Shown: positions 24,838 through 33,449, numbered from the stretch's first letter. The stretch: DNA of 64,000 nt from Clostridia bacterium (GCA_910576325.1 CAJTIM010000004.1:124001-188000); one strand, 5' to 3'. The notes: generated from the letters alone by a model not told the origin. A program made the numbers and translations.

Positions 24838-26004
24838 TCAGAATGGTTTTTCCGGGGGCTTTCGAAGCTTCAGATGCTGAATCCCCAGAAACTGCCGGAT
24901 ACACAGGCAGGCGGCCCCTAGAAGAATGGAGGTATCCTGCAGGCCGGAAGGAACCAGGATACAGTGCATCCGCATCCGGTTTTGCAGACGGTTCTGGATT
25001 TGCCGCAATACCTCCGGGAAATAGGTGGTGAAGGAGCTGTTGATCACGATCATATCCGGGTTGAAAGTATTGAGAAGGTTGTTGATTCCGTAGGACATGT
25101 ATCGGATAAAGTCGTCAAGAAGGGACAAGGCGTCATCGTCCTGCTTGTGGCAGGCGGCCACGAAGGTGTCGATGTCCGCATGCTCCAGGCCCTTTAAAGC
25201 GGCAAATTGCTTCAAAATGGAACGCTCGGAGGCGTACTGCTCCAGACAGCCGGAGTTGCCGCAGGGGCAGGGGCGGCCGTCTGGTTCTATGATGGAATGG
25301 CCGAACTCTCCCGCATTTCCGTTGGCTCCGGTGTAGAGCTGGCTGTTGATAAGGATTCCTACGCCGATTCCGGTGTGGATGCTGATCCCGATGAGGTTTG
25401 GGGTGTGATAGTAGAAGGTGTGCTCTCCGATGACAGAGAGGTTGGCCTCATTTTCCAGATAGATCGGGATACCGAATTCCTGTTCCAATATCTCACGGAA
25501 GGGGAGGTGTTCGTAGGGGGAGTAGGGGGTAAAGGTTACCTGGTTTTCGTATACGGTTCCGTGGATGCCGAGGCCGATGCCTACTACGCCGTAGGGGGTG
25601 GGGTCTGAGGAAGAGATCATGTCGCGGATGATGGTGATGAGCAGGGGAATGATTTCTTCGCGGCCGGCGTGGTTGGGGTATAGCTTTAAGCGGCAGTTTT
25701 CGCCTTTTAGGTTGCAGATCATGGCGGAGATGGTGTTGGCGTTTACGTCTATGGACAGGGCGCGGCCACAGTTGGCGTGGAAGGTTAAAAGGATGGGTTT
25801 GCGGCCCAGAGAGGTGTTGTCGTTTCCTACTTCTATGACCAGGTTTTGTTCTATGAGTTTTTGGACAATGGCGGAGACGGTGGCTTTGGTGAGGCCGGAG
25901 GTTTTGGATAGGGCGGCTCTGGAAATGGTGCCTTCTTTTAGGATCATCTCTAGGATTAGGTGGCTGTTCATGTCGCGTATTAGTTCTTTGCTTCCGGTTA
26001 TCAT
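24838..26004 (-). CDS. ROK family transcriptional repressor (NagC/XylR type)
   Basis: The 388-residue protein has an N-terminal winged helix (about 10-70; TISRAALSKTSGLTKATVSAIV) and a ROK sugar-kinase-like domain. The domain includes GIGLGIHGTV, the nucleotide-like GISIHTGIGVGI, and the zinc motif in GEFGHSIIEPDG followed by CPCGNSGCLEQY (about 245-270). Members repress sugar genes and bind a sugar or sugar phosphate. Its regulon is not evident; no sugar gene is in the same transcript. The 5' half is rich in C and A at third codon positions. Confidence 0.9.
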   Translation of the reverse strand: MITGSKELIRDMNSHLILEMILKEGTISRAALSKTSGLTKATVSAIVQKLIEQNLVIEVGNDNTSLGRKPILLTFHANCGRALSIDVNANTISAMICNLKGENCRLKLYPNHAGREEIIPLLITIIRDMISSSDPTPYGVVGIGLGIHGTVYENQVTFTPYSPYEHLPFREILEQEFGIPIYLENEANLSVIGEHTFYYHTPNLIGISIHTGIGVGILINSQLYTGANGNAGEFGHSIIEPDGRPCPCGNSGCLEQYASERSILKQFAALKGLEHADIDTFVAACHKQDDDALSLLDDFIRYMSYGINNLLNTFNPDMIVINSSFTTYFPEVLRQIQNRLQNRMRMHCILVPSGLQDTSILLGAACLCIRQFLGIQHLKLRKPPEKPF

Positions 26005-26042
26005 AAGGGGGTCTCTTTCTTTTTTGGGATTGTTTGTGTTTA

Positions 26043-26071
26043 AGTATAATACATGTTTGGGGTTTCGTAAA
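26043..26071 (-). promoter_or_regulatory. Predicted promoter of the ROK gene
   Basis: On the - strand TTTACG (26071-26066), 17 bases, TATACT (26048-26043). Confidence 0.45.
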
Positions 26072-26184
26072 TATGTAATAAAATTCGTTCAGGGGGGGAT
26101 TGCGATTCGACGTGGGGGAGGTCAGGCGCGGGGCGGGAGGATGGAGGGTGGAACGCTGTGTGGTTTTTTGTAGGTGATTGGTGG

Positions 26185-26212
26185 TTGTAAATGGGAGGGA
26201 AGATGTTATAAT
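26185..26212 (+). promoter_or_regulatory. Predicted promoter of the PD-(D/E)XK-like gene
   Basis: TTGTAA (26185-26190), 16 bases, consensus TATAAT (26207-26212). It lies downstream of an alternative upstream start and so supports the start at 26241. Confidence 0.6.
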
Positions 26213-26240
26213 TAGTAGTATAGAGGGAGAGGAGTTTTTG

Positions 26241-27263
26241 ATGAAGGATAGAAAAATACAGTGGCATCCGGGGTTTGTGGCAGCTATGAATTTGGAATTT
26301 GAAGAAAATAGGATGGATCTTGTTTATGAGAAGGAATATAATTTGAATACAAAGCCGCTGGAGATCGATCTTCTGGTGATTAAGAAGGAGCCGGAGGTTG
26401 TGCTGGTGAATGAGATTGGAAAGCTGTTTCGGGGGCATAATATTGTGGAGTATAAGTCGCCGTTGGATGGACTGGATATTGACTCTTTTTATAAGGCGGG
26501 GGCGTATGGATGTCTTTATAAGGCTTTGGGAAGCTCGGTTGATGAAAGGGCGGCTGATGATATTACTGTTTCTATTATACGTGATATAAGGCCGGAAGGG
26601 TTGTTTCGTTACTTTGAGGAGCATGGTATTGAGGTGCTGAATCCCTATGCGGGTATTTATTATGTTTTGGGAGCGGTTTTGTTTCCGACGCAGATTGTTG
26701 TGGGAAGAGAGCTGGAAAGGGATGGACATATATGGATTAAGGCTCTTTCGGATAGGGTGGAGAAGCATGAGATGAGGGAGTTCCTGAAGAAAGTGAATTG
26801 TCTTACGCAAAAATTTGATCGGGAGCTTGCGGATTCTGTGTTGGAAGTCAGTATACGGGCAAATAGGCAGGTGGTAGGAGAGTTGAGAGGAGAGGATGGC
26901 ATGTGTGAAGCATTGTTGGAAATTATGGCGCCGGAGATTAATCAGATTGTTTTAGAAAAAACTCAGAAAGTAGCACAGGAAGTGACGCAGAAAGTAACAC
27001 AGAAAGTAACGCAAGAAGTAACACAAGAGGTAACAAAAGAGGTGACTCGGGAAGTAACACAAGAAGTGACAAAGGAGGTAACTCGGGAAGTAACACAGAA
27101 AGTAACACAGAAAGTAACACAAGAAGTAACACAGGAAGTGACAAAAGACTTATCAAGAGAAACAGCAAGTAAAATGTTGAAATCCGGGAAGTTTACGGTG
27201 GAGGAGATTCATGAGTATGTTCCCAAGCTTTCCATTGAAGAGATTCGGGCATTGGAAGAATGA
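26241..27263 (+). CDS. PD-(D/E)XK nuclease-like protein with tetrapeptide-repeat tail
   Basis: This 340-residue protein resembles the Rpn/transposase-like family that is abundant in Lachnospiraceae. It has a PD-(D/E)XK-type core with Asp in KPLEIDLLVIK (about 44-54) and the GxxxxxxxEYKSP strand (LFRGHNIVEYKSPLD, about 69-83), whose Glu-X-Lys is the catalytic signature. Residues 241-303 are about 16 repeats of the four-residue pattern (Q/K/R)(E/K)VT, and a short helical end follows (EEIHEYVPKLSIEEI). GGAGAGGAG precedes the ATG at 26241. The biological role is unknown; members of the superfamily act in recombination, defence or mobile elements. Confidence 0.7.
   Translation: MKDRKIQWHPGFVAAMNLEFEENRMDLVYEKEYNLNTKPLEIDLLVIKKEPEVVLVNEIGKLFRGHNIVEYKSPLDGLDIDSFYKAGAYGCLYKALGSSVDERAADDITVSIIRDIRPEGLFRYFEEHGIEVLNPYAGIYYVLGAVLFPTQIVVGRELERDGHIWIKALSDRVEKHEMREFLKKVNCLTQKFDRELADSVLEVSIRANRQVVGELRGEDGMCEALLEIMAPEINQIVLEKTQKVAQEVTQKVTQKVTQEVTQEVTKEVTREVTQEVTKEVTREVTQKVTQKVTQEVTQEVTKDLSRETASKMLKSGKFTVEEIHEYVPKLSIEEIRALEE
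26961..27151 (+). repeat. 12-bp tandem repeat inside the nuclease-like gene
   Basis: About 16 imperfect 12-base units related to ACACAAGAAGTA encode QEVT/QKVT/KEVT/REVT tetrapeptides. All units stay in frame, so copy-number changes would alter only the length of the tail. Confidence 0.9.
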
Positions 27264-27360
27264 ATGGAATGTTTTGCTGTTTCGAATGAAAAGCGGTATT
27301 TTAAAAAATGGTATTATGGTTTTGCCAATAGGCAGAGTTTCTAATTTTTAGAAAATTTTG

Positions 27361-27412
27361 AAGCCCTGTCCGTAAGCTTGATTTGAGCATAACGGACAGG
27401 GCTTTTGTTTTT
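27361..27412 (+). terminator. Terminator of the nuclease-like gene
   Basis: A perfect 13-bp stem, AAGCCCTGTCCGT (27361-27373) with ACGGACAGGGCTT (27392-27404), then TTGTTTTT. The remaining stretch to 27548 shows no further element that I can support. Confidence 0.9.
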
Positions 27413-27548
27413 GCGAGAAGCGGGGCGGACAGATATGCTCCGCTTCATTTTTCTTATGTATGAGCTCTGCTTGCTTGGATAGATCGTCTGACGAAGGATT
27501 CATTATAGAGGGGTGAAAGGCGGAATACAGTGATTTTTTTGGTATTAC

Positions 27549-27577
27549 TTGCCTTTGGGTTTTGCAGGTGATACTAT
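27549..27577 (+). promoter_or_regulatory. Predicted promoter of the sugar-sensing operon
   Basis: TTGCCT (27549-27554), 17 bases, TACTAT (27572-27577) in the context GGTGATACTAT, an extended -10. The same arrangement, ACTTGC-TTT and GGTGATACTAT, recurs at 50811-50839. Confidence 0.6.
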
Positions 27578-27683
27578 TATATAAATTAATTTAATGAGTG
27601 AACAAAGTGCGGCATTCTGTTTTGGCATTGTGCTGCGGCGTTTGAGGGATAGTGAGAAAGAAAAAGGCGAGGCGGAAGAATAT

Positions 27684-28715
27684 ATGGCGGAGAGAAATGA
27701 AAAAAAGAAGATGACAGCGGTTCTGCTTGTGCTTCTGCTGACAGGGCTGGGGCTTTACGGGCTGGTAGTGTTTTTGGGAAGGCTCCAGGTGACGGCTATG
27801 GAGTCGCCTAAGAAGAATGAGATTTACGGCGCGTATTATGTGCTGATTGAGGACGGGCATGACAGTACGCTTTGGGATTCGATTTATGAGGGAGCCAGAA
27901 AGGAAGGGGAGGAGAACTGTAATGCTTATGTGGAGTATCTTGGGAAAAATCTGACGGCGGATTATACGGTGCAGGATAAGCTGCGGATTGCCATTGATTC
28001 GGGTGTGGACGGGATTATTTTAAATGGGGGCAGCTCGGAAGAAACGGACCGGCTTTTGGAGGAGGCGGTGGGAAAGGGGATTCCGGTGGTGACTGCTCTG
28101 GATGACAGCGCCTACAATCTGCGGAAGTGCTTTGTGGGGGTGAATAATTATATTCTGGGGCAGGAGTACAGCCGGCTTTGCTTTGAGCTTCTCTCGGAGA
28201 ATCCAAGGGACAGCCGCGTGGTGGTTTTGATGGATTCGTCGTCTACGGGGACCGGGAAGAATACCATGTTCTGGGGGATGCGGGAGACGTTGGATGAGAA
28301 GATCCGGGAAACCGGATGGGGATATGAGATTAAGGTGCAGGCGGTTTCCATTGACAGCAGCAATGCATTTATGACGGAGGAAACCATAAGGAAGCTCCTG
28401 GTGACCGAGGAGGAGCACCCGGATATTTTGATTTGCCTGAGCGAGACGGATACGCGCCGGGCTTATGAGGCAGTGGTGGATTATATTAAGGTGGGGGAGG
28501 TTCGGATTCTGGGATATTATCAGTCCGATGGGATTTTGGATGCGATTCAAAAGAAGATTATTTCCTCTACGGTCGTTGTGGACGGGGAGCAGCTTGGGCG
28601 CTTTTGTGTGCAGGCCCTTACGGAATATCGGGAGACGGGGTATGTAAATGGGTACTTTCCCATAGATACGTATGTGATTGACGAAACCAATGTGGGACAG
28701 TATCTTATGCCGTAA
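27684..28715 (+). CDS. Membrane-anchored sugar-binding protein (XylFII-like sensor)
   Basis: The protein (343 residues from 27684) has one N-terminal membrane helix (about 11-33) and an extracytoplasmic Peripla_BP_4/XylF-type fold. The fold has LRIAIDSGVDGIILNGGSS, GKGIPVVTALDDS and VRILGYYQSDGILDAI. The gene comes directly before a LytS/YesM-type kinase. In Clostridium beijerinckii such a pair (XylFII-LytS) senses xylose outside the cell and the kinase signals to a YesN-type regulator; the same layout is seen here. The sugar is not defined. The ATG at 27594 is only about ten bases after the expected transcription start and lacks a ribosome binding site, so 27684 is preferred, with AGGCGGAAG upstream. 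Confidence 0.8.
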   Translation: MAERNEKKKMTAVLLVLLLTGLGLYGLVVFLGRLQVTAMESPKKNEIYGAYYVLIEDGHDSTLWDSIYEGARKEGEENCNAYVEYLGKNLTADYTVQDKLRIAIDSGVDGIILNGGSSEETDRLLEEAVGKGIPVVTALDDSAYNLRKCFVGVNNYILGQEYSRLCFELLSENPRDSRVVVLMDSSSTGTGKNTMFWGMRETLDEKIRETGWGYEIKVQAVSIDSSNAFMTEETIRKLLVTEEEHPDILICLSETDTRRAYEAVVDYIKVGEVRILGYYQSDGILDAIQKKIISSTVVVDGEQLGRFCVQALTEYRETGYVNGYFPIDTYVIDETNVGQYLMP

Positions 28716-28814
28716 AAGTAAGAGAATTTTGTATAAAACTGCTGCGGATTTGAAACGGCCGGAATGGTGGAAGCTTTTGAAATGGTATTTTTACGGAGGA
28801 CGGGAGTAAAGCGC

Positions 28815-30308
28815 ATGAAGAAATGGAAGAATCTGTCTATTCAATTGAAGCTGATTGCAGCGTTCCTGCTTACTTTTTTTCTTATTTTTTTCGTGAATCT
28901 TATTTTGTATGCCAATATTAATTTTATGTCGGGAAGAATCGATCAGGTTTACCAGAGCAACAGCAGCCTCAATGAGCTGTCGGAGGCTTTGAGCGCCGTA
29001 CACGGCAGTATGACGGAGTATTTGAATGTGAAAAGCTCGGACACTCTGGATTCCTACTACCGGAACAGTCAGGAACTGAATGGGAGGCTTCAGGAGCTGA
29101 ATACGGAGATTTGCAGCGATGAGCTTTTGATGATGGAGCGCAATATCCGCAATATGACTCTGGAATATCTGCATATCACGGACGAGGCGACTCAGGCAAA
29201 GCGCGGCCGGAATATCGAAAAATACCGCCTGCGCTATGAGGAAGCCGTAGAGCGGTTTGAGTATATCAATACATATATTTACAGCCTGAATAACCGCAGA
29301 TTTAAGACGAATACCAACAGCTATGAGGCCCTTGCCAGAGCCTTAAGCCGGTTTGAACTGGTGGGGACGGTGATTCTGGCGGCCGTGGGCGTGTTGATTA
29401 CGGCTTTGATTTATGCCATTACCAAGAGTATTACGGGGCCTTTGAGCCATTTGGCCCTGAGAGCCAATGAGGTTGCGGAGGGAAATCTGGAGGTGGATCT
29501 GGTTCCGGTCCGCAGCATGGACGAGGTGGGCATTGTGACTGCGGCTTTTAACCAGATGGTGTCGAGCATCCGTATTCATATGGAACGGATTAAGGAAAAT
29601 ATGGAAAAGGAAGCGGCCATGAAGGAGAAGGAGCTTATGATGGAGGGGCATTTGAAGGATGCGCAGCTTAAGTATCTCCAGGCCCAGATCAATCCCCATT
29701 TTCTGTTTAATACGCTGAATGCGGGGGCGCAGCTCGCTATGATGGAGGGAGCGGACAAGACCTGTCTTTTTGTGGAAAATATGGCGGATTTCTTCCGGTA
29801 CAATGTGAAGAAGATTAACCAGGATGCGACCATACGGGAGGAATTGGAGCTGGTGGACAGCTATCTTTATATTCTGAATGTGCGCTTCGGGGGTGAGATT
29901 CACTTTCGGAAGCAGGTGGATGAGACCCTTCTTGACCTGCGCGTTCCAAGCATGATTCTGCAGCCCATTGTGGAAAATGCGGCTAATTACGGTATCCGGG
30001 GCATTGACTGGGAGGGATGGATTGAGCTTCTTCTTTACCGGGAGCCGGAGCGTATCTGTATCTCCATTCGGGACAACGGCGTTGGAATGAGCAAGGAGAA
30101 GATTCGGGAGATTATGGAGGGAAAGGTCCGGGAGGCGGATTTGTCCAGAAATTCCACGGGTATCGGTCTGGGAAATGTGATCAGCCGGCTGCGGCTTTAT
30201 TATAACCGGGAAGAGGTTTTTGAGATTCAAAGCGACGGGGAAGGCAAAGGGACGCAGGTGTTCCTGTATCTTCCCTTGGAGGATATTGCGGAGCTTGGAA
30301 AACAGTAG
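28815..30308 (+). CDS. LytS/YesM-type sensor histidine kinase
   Basis: The 497-residue kinase has a first membrane helix (about 12-34), an extracellular helical sensor (35-185), a second helix (about 190-212), a HAMP domain (about 213-265) and a His_kinase domain. The phospho-accepting His295 lies in QINPHFLFNTL, and an ATPase domain follows with DNGVGM and GIGLGNV. Start 28815 is chosen for the GGAGGACGGGAG just upstream. It should receive the signal of the preceding binding protein and phosphorylate the regulator encoded next. Its TAG stop overlaps the first base of the nested-hairpin repeat array. Confidence 0.92.
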   Translation: MKKWKNLSIQLKLIAAFLLTFFLIFFVNLILYANINFMSGRIDQVYQSNSSLNELSEALSAVHGSMTEYLNVKSSDTLDSYYRNSQELNGRLQELNTEICSDELLMMERNIRNMTLEYLHITDEATQAKRGRNIEKYRLRYEEAVERFEYINTYIYSLNNRRFKTNTNSYEALARALSRFELVGTVILAAVGVLITALIYAITKSITGPLSHLALRANEVAEGNLEVDLVPVRSMDEVGIVTAAFNQMVSSIRIHMERIKENMEKEAAMKEKELMMEGHLKDAQLKYLQAQINPHFLFNTLNAGAQLAMMEGADKTCLFVENMADFFRYNVKKINQDATIREELELVDSYLYILNVRFGGEIHFRKQVDETLLDLRVPSMILQPIVENAANYGIRGIDWEGWIELLLYREPERICISIRDNGVGMSKEKIREIMEGKVREADLSRNSTGIGLGNVISRLRLYYNREEVFEIQSDGEGKGTQVFLYLPLEDIAELGKQ

Positions 30309-30588
30309 TGACTTTACCCTTTAGTGCTGTCGCGCAGCGGCTCTACCGGTAAAGTCGCAAAGACGCACGAGAGGAACTTTTATGAGTGCCCTTTCGAATA
30401 AAAGTTTCTCTCAATACAGGTGTGCCGAAGTGACTTTACCCTTTAGTGCCGTCGCGCAGCGACTCTACCGGTAAAGTCGCAAAGGCACACGAGAGGAACT
30501 TTTATGAGTGCCCTTTCGAATAAAAGTTTCTCTCATTAACAGGTGTGCCGAAGTGACTTTACCCTTTAGTGCCGTCGCGCAGCGACTC
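30308..30588. repeat. Nested-hairpin intergenic repeat array, 2.3 units
   Basis: Units run 30308-30429, 30430-30552 and a partial 30553-30588. Each full unit has an outer stem GACTTTACC/GGTAAAGTC enclosing the hairpin GTCGC-GCA-GCGAC. A second stem GGCACAC/GTGTGCC encloses a 15-bp stem between GAGAGGAACTTTTAT and ATAAAAGTTTCTCTC. The last partial unit ends six bases before the AGGAGG of the regulator gene. Confidence 0.9.
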
Positions 30589-30604
30589 AGATAGGAGGAC
30601 AAGC

Positions 30605-32200
30605 ATGTATAAAATTATGTTGGCTGACGATGAAGGAATTGTAATTGACTCGCTGACTTATATCATTCGTCAGAATTTTGACGGGGAATGTCAGGTGGAA
30701 TCCGCAAAGACAGGGCGCAGCGTAATTGAGCTTGCGGAAGGCTACCGGCCGGATATTGCATTTATGGATATTCAGATGCCGGGAATCAACGGCATTGAGG
30801 CCATGAAGGAGATCCGGAAGAACAATCCCAATCTCATTTTTATCGTGATGTCTGCCTACGACAAGTTTGACTATGCCCAGGAAGCTATCAATCTCGGCGT
30901 TCTGGAATACCTTCACAAGCCGGTGAACCAGAAAAAGATTGTGGAGGTGATTCGAAAGGCTATGAGCATGGTGGACAGCCGAAGAGAAAAGCGGAGCCGT
31001 GATCTGGAAACAAAGGAAAAGCTGGAAATTGTGGTCCCCATGCTGGAGCAGGGCTTTATTATGGCAGGACTGCTGCAGGCCCAGGACAGGCCGGGGCTTG
31101 AAAATTACAAAAGTCTTCTGGGAATAAGCGAGAGCCATATGTTCACCCTGGTTCTGGAATTTGGGGATGAGAAAAAGGAGCAGGGGGTTACGAATCCGGT
31201 GGGAGCCGGCGTCCGCCTCCAGGGGAGCTATCAGCAGATCCGCAGCATGATTAAGGAATACTATACCTGCTATGTGGGGCCTCTGATGAATAACCGTCTG
31301 GTGTGCTGTGTGCCTGCGGACATGGAGCAGGGAGATTATGAAAGCCGGGCAAGGGATGTGGAGAGGTGCCGCCAGATGATGGAGCGCATCTCCGGCATCT
31401 GCGGCCTTACCTGCCGTGTGGGTGTGGGCAGTATCCTGCCGGTGGACAAACTGGAGAAATCCTATGAGGATGCTTCCAAGGCTCTCGGCAATTCCGACGG
31501 AAGCGTGGCCCATTGCCGGGATCTGCCTATTTTCTGTGAGTATGAGGAGGATTATCCTCTGGGACTGGAGGAGCAGCTTTTTGACTGCGTAAGGGCCGGA
31601 AAAGGGAAAGAGACCAGAAATGCCGCGGAAGCCTTCTTTGACTGGATGGCGGAAACCCAGACAGACTATATGCCGAATATCCGCTTAAAGGTACTGGAAT
31701 TTGTACTCTTTATGGAATATGTGGCATACAAGAGCGGAGGTATGATGTACCGCTTCCGGGATCGCTCCGAATATCTGGATGTGGTCCGCACAGGCTCTTT
31801 GGAGGAAATGCGCCGCTGGTTTTTGAAAAAAGCGGAGGAAGCGGCTGCAAATGTATCCGACAAAAAGAAGGAATATTCCCATGAGGTTATTGAGAAGGCC
31901 AGGGTGTATATCAGCCGGAATTATAAAAAGGATTTGTCTCTGGAGAGCATGTCCAGGGAGATGGATATGAGCCCGTATTATTTCAGCAAGCTTTTTAAAG
32001 AGGTAACGGGGACGAATTTTGTGGAGTATGTGACAAGTATCCGTATCCGTCGTGCCAAGGAGCTTTTAAGGGAGGGCAAAAGCTCTGTAAAACAGATTTG
32101 CCAGGAGATCGGTTATGGGGACCCCAACTATTTCAGCCGTATTTTTAAGAAATGGACAGGCCAGACGCCCACGGAGTTTAAGGAGGGAAATGAGGAATGA
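30605..32200 (+). CDS. YesN-type response regulator, receiver plus AraC DNA-binding domain
   Basis: The 531-residue regulator has an N-terminal receiver with Asp8/Asp9 and the phosphorylation site Asp55 (IAFMDIQMPG), a long middle region with a GGDEF-like fold remnant (about 150-390), and a C-terminal AraC pair of helix-turn-helix motifs (LSLESMSREMDMSPYYFSKL and SVKQICQEIGYGDPNYFSRI). Start 30605 follows ATAGGAGG. It should be the partner of the kinase upstream and regulate sugar import genes, possibly the ABC operon at 46.6 kb. Its stop overlaps the ATG of the next gene (ATGA), so they are coupled. Confidence 0.93.
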   Translation: MYKIMLADDEGIVIDSLTYIIRQNFDGECQVESAKTGRSVIELAEGYRPDIAFMDIQMPGINGIEAMKEIRKNNPNLIFIVMSAYDKFDYAQEAINLGVLEYLHKPVNQKKIVEVIRKAMSMVDSRREKRSRDLETKEKLEIVVPMLEQGFIMAGLLQAQDRPGLENYKSLLGISESHMFTLVLEFGDEKKEQGVTNPVGAGVRLQGSYQQIRSMIKEYYTCYVGPLMNNRLVCCVPADMEQGDYESRARDVERCRQMMERISGICGLTCRVGVGSILPVDKLEKSYEDASKALGNSDGSVAHCRDLPIFCEYEEDYPLGLEEQLFDCVRAGKGKETRNAAEAFFDWMAETQTDYMPNIRLKVLEFVLFMEYVAYKSGGMMYRFRDRSEYLDVVRTGSLEEMRRWFLKKAEEAAANVSDKKKEYSHEVIEKARVYISRNYKKDLSLESMSREMDMSPYYFSKLFKEVTGTNFVEYVTSIRIRRAKELLREGKSSVKQICQEIGYGDPNYFSRIFKKWTGQTPTEFKEGNEE

Positions 32201-33240
32201 GATTGAAAAACGGACGGCTCAGAAGAATTTTTGAACTGGCTTTCTGCATGGTTCTGTTCTGCGGGTGCGGCGGTGCGGAAACGGAGACAGCAGGGGAGGC
32301 AGCCCGGGAGGATAAGGGGATTCGCATAGGCTTAAGCTTTGACTCCTTTATTATTGAGCGGTGGCAGCGGGACAGAGACGCTTTTGTGGCAAGAGCCTCG
32401 GAGCTTGGGGCGGAGGTCAACGTTCAGTGTGCCAACGGAGAAGCAAGGGAGCAGGCGGCTCAGATCGAATATCTGATTGAGAAGGATATGGATGTGATTG
32501 TCATTATTGCCACGGACTATACGGCACTGAGCGAGCCGGTACGCAAGGCAAAGCGGGAGGGCATCAGGGTGATTGCCTATGATCGTCTGATTAAAGATGC
32601 GGATGTGGATCTGTACATTACCTTTGACAATGAGCGTGTGGGGGAAATGATGGCGGAGGCGATTCTGGCCCGGACTCAGGAGAACGGAAAGATTTTTATG
32701 ATGTGCGGCTCTCCCGAGGACAATAATGTGTCCCTTGTGATGGACGGCTTTCACGGGATGATTGACCGGACGGATCGGGAGATTGTGGCGACGGCATATG
32801 CGGATAACTGGCTTTCGGAGATTGGATTTAACGAGGTCAGCGCTTATCTGGACGGCGGCGGAGAGGCGGACGCTATTATGTGCGGAAATGATGATATTGC
32901 AAGCCAGGTGATACGCGCCCTTTCCGAGCGGCGGATGGCCGGGGAGGTGTGCGTGGTGGGGCAGGACGCGGATCTGGGAGCCTGCCAGAGAGTGGTGGAG
33001 GGAACTCAGGCCATGACGGTCTACAAGCCCGTGGAAAAACTGGCAAGACGCGCGGCGGAATGTGCGGTGACTCTGGCTAGGGGGGAGGAGCTTAAGACAG
33101 CCGGAACCTTTTTTGACGGCGCTCAGGAGGTTCCCTATATCGGACTGGAGCCTGTAGCCGTGACAGCGGGCAATATGGATGTGATTATTGAGGACGGGTT
33201 TCATCTGCGGGAGGATATTTATCTGAATGTGGGGGAATAA
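32197..33240 (+). CDS. Sugar-binding lipoprotein (XylF/ChvE-like)
   Basis: This 347-residue extracytoplasmic protein is probably lipid-anchored at Cys24 (FCGCGGAE), behind a signal peptide of about 20 residues. It has the Peripla_BP_4 core with IEYLIEKDMDVIVIIATDYTAL, GIRVIAYDRLIKDADVDLYITFDNERVGEMM and CGNDDIASQVIRAL. This is close in pattern to the ChvE-like protein at 46.6 kb (both have VIAYDRL and a TFDN block). No permease or ATPase gene follows, so it either shares the later ABC transporter or serves the sensor. It overlaps the response regulator by four bases. Confidence 0.88.
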   Translation: MRLKNGRLRRIFELAFCMVLFCGCGGAETETAGEAAREDKGIRIGLSFDSFIIERWQRDRDAFVARASELGAEVNVQCANGEAREQAAQIEYLIEKDMDVIVIIATDYTALSEPVRKAKREGIRVIAYDRLIKDADVDLYITFDNERVGEMMAEAILARTQENGKIFMMCGSPEDNNVSLVMDGFHGMIDRTDREIVATAYADNWLSEIGFNEVSAYLDGGGEADAIMCGNDDIASQVIRALSERRMAGEVCVVGQDADLGACQRVVEGTQAMTVYKPVEKLARRAAECAVTLARGEELKTAGTFFDGAQEVPYIGLEPVAVTAGNMDVIIEDGFHLREDIYLNVGE

Positions 33241-33449
33241 AACCGATTTCTTCCCGCACAGCCCCGGCTATGCTCGGCCAGCTTGCCACACTGATCTATA
33301 ATCTGGCGGACATCTATTTTGTATCACTGACAAAGATTGCGGAGAGTGTTTTGACCGTAATCTGCCTGATTATGTACCGTATTTCTTCTCCGAAGAAGAT
33401 TATGAGTGTTAAAACAAATAAAAATATTATTTCGCAGCAGTCGGCATAA
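33241..33449 (+). pseudogene. Decayed MATE efflux transporter (internal deletion)
   Basis: In the frame through 33261 the sequence reads APAMLGQLATLIYNLADIYF, as at the first helix of MATE transporters. It then passes into a short hydrophobic end (AESVLTVICLIMYRI, then SSPKKIM) and stops at 33447-33449. This looks like the N-terminal and C-terminal ends of a roughly 450-residue protein joined after loss of the middle. There is no start codon with a ribosome binding site. The rest of the gap to 33556 holds only the ribosome binding site of the next gene. Confidence 0.5.

Noticed and set aside
26961..27151. 12-bp repeats considered as non-coding minisatellite
   Set aside because: All units keep the reading frame and encode a regular tetrapeptide, so they belong to the protein.
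30308..30588. Tandem repeats considered as a CRISPR array
   Set aside because: The units are directly adjacent with no unique spacers, contain internal hairpins, and no cas genes are present.
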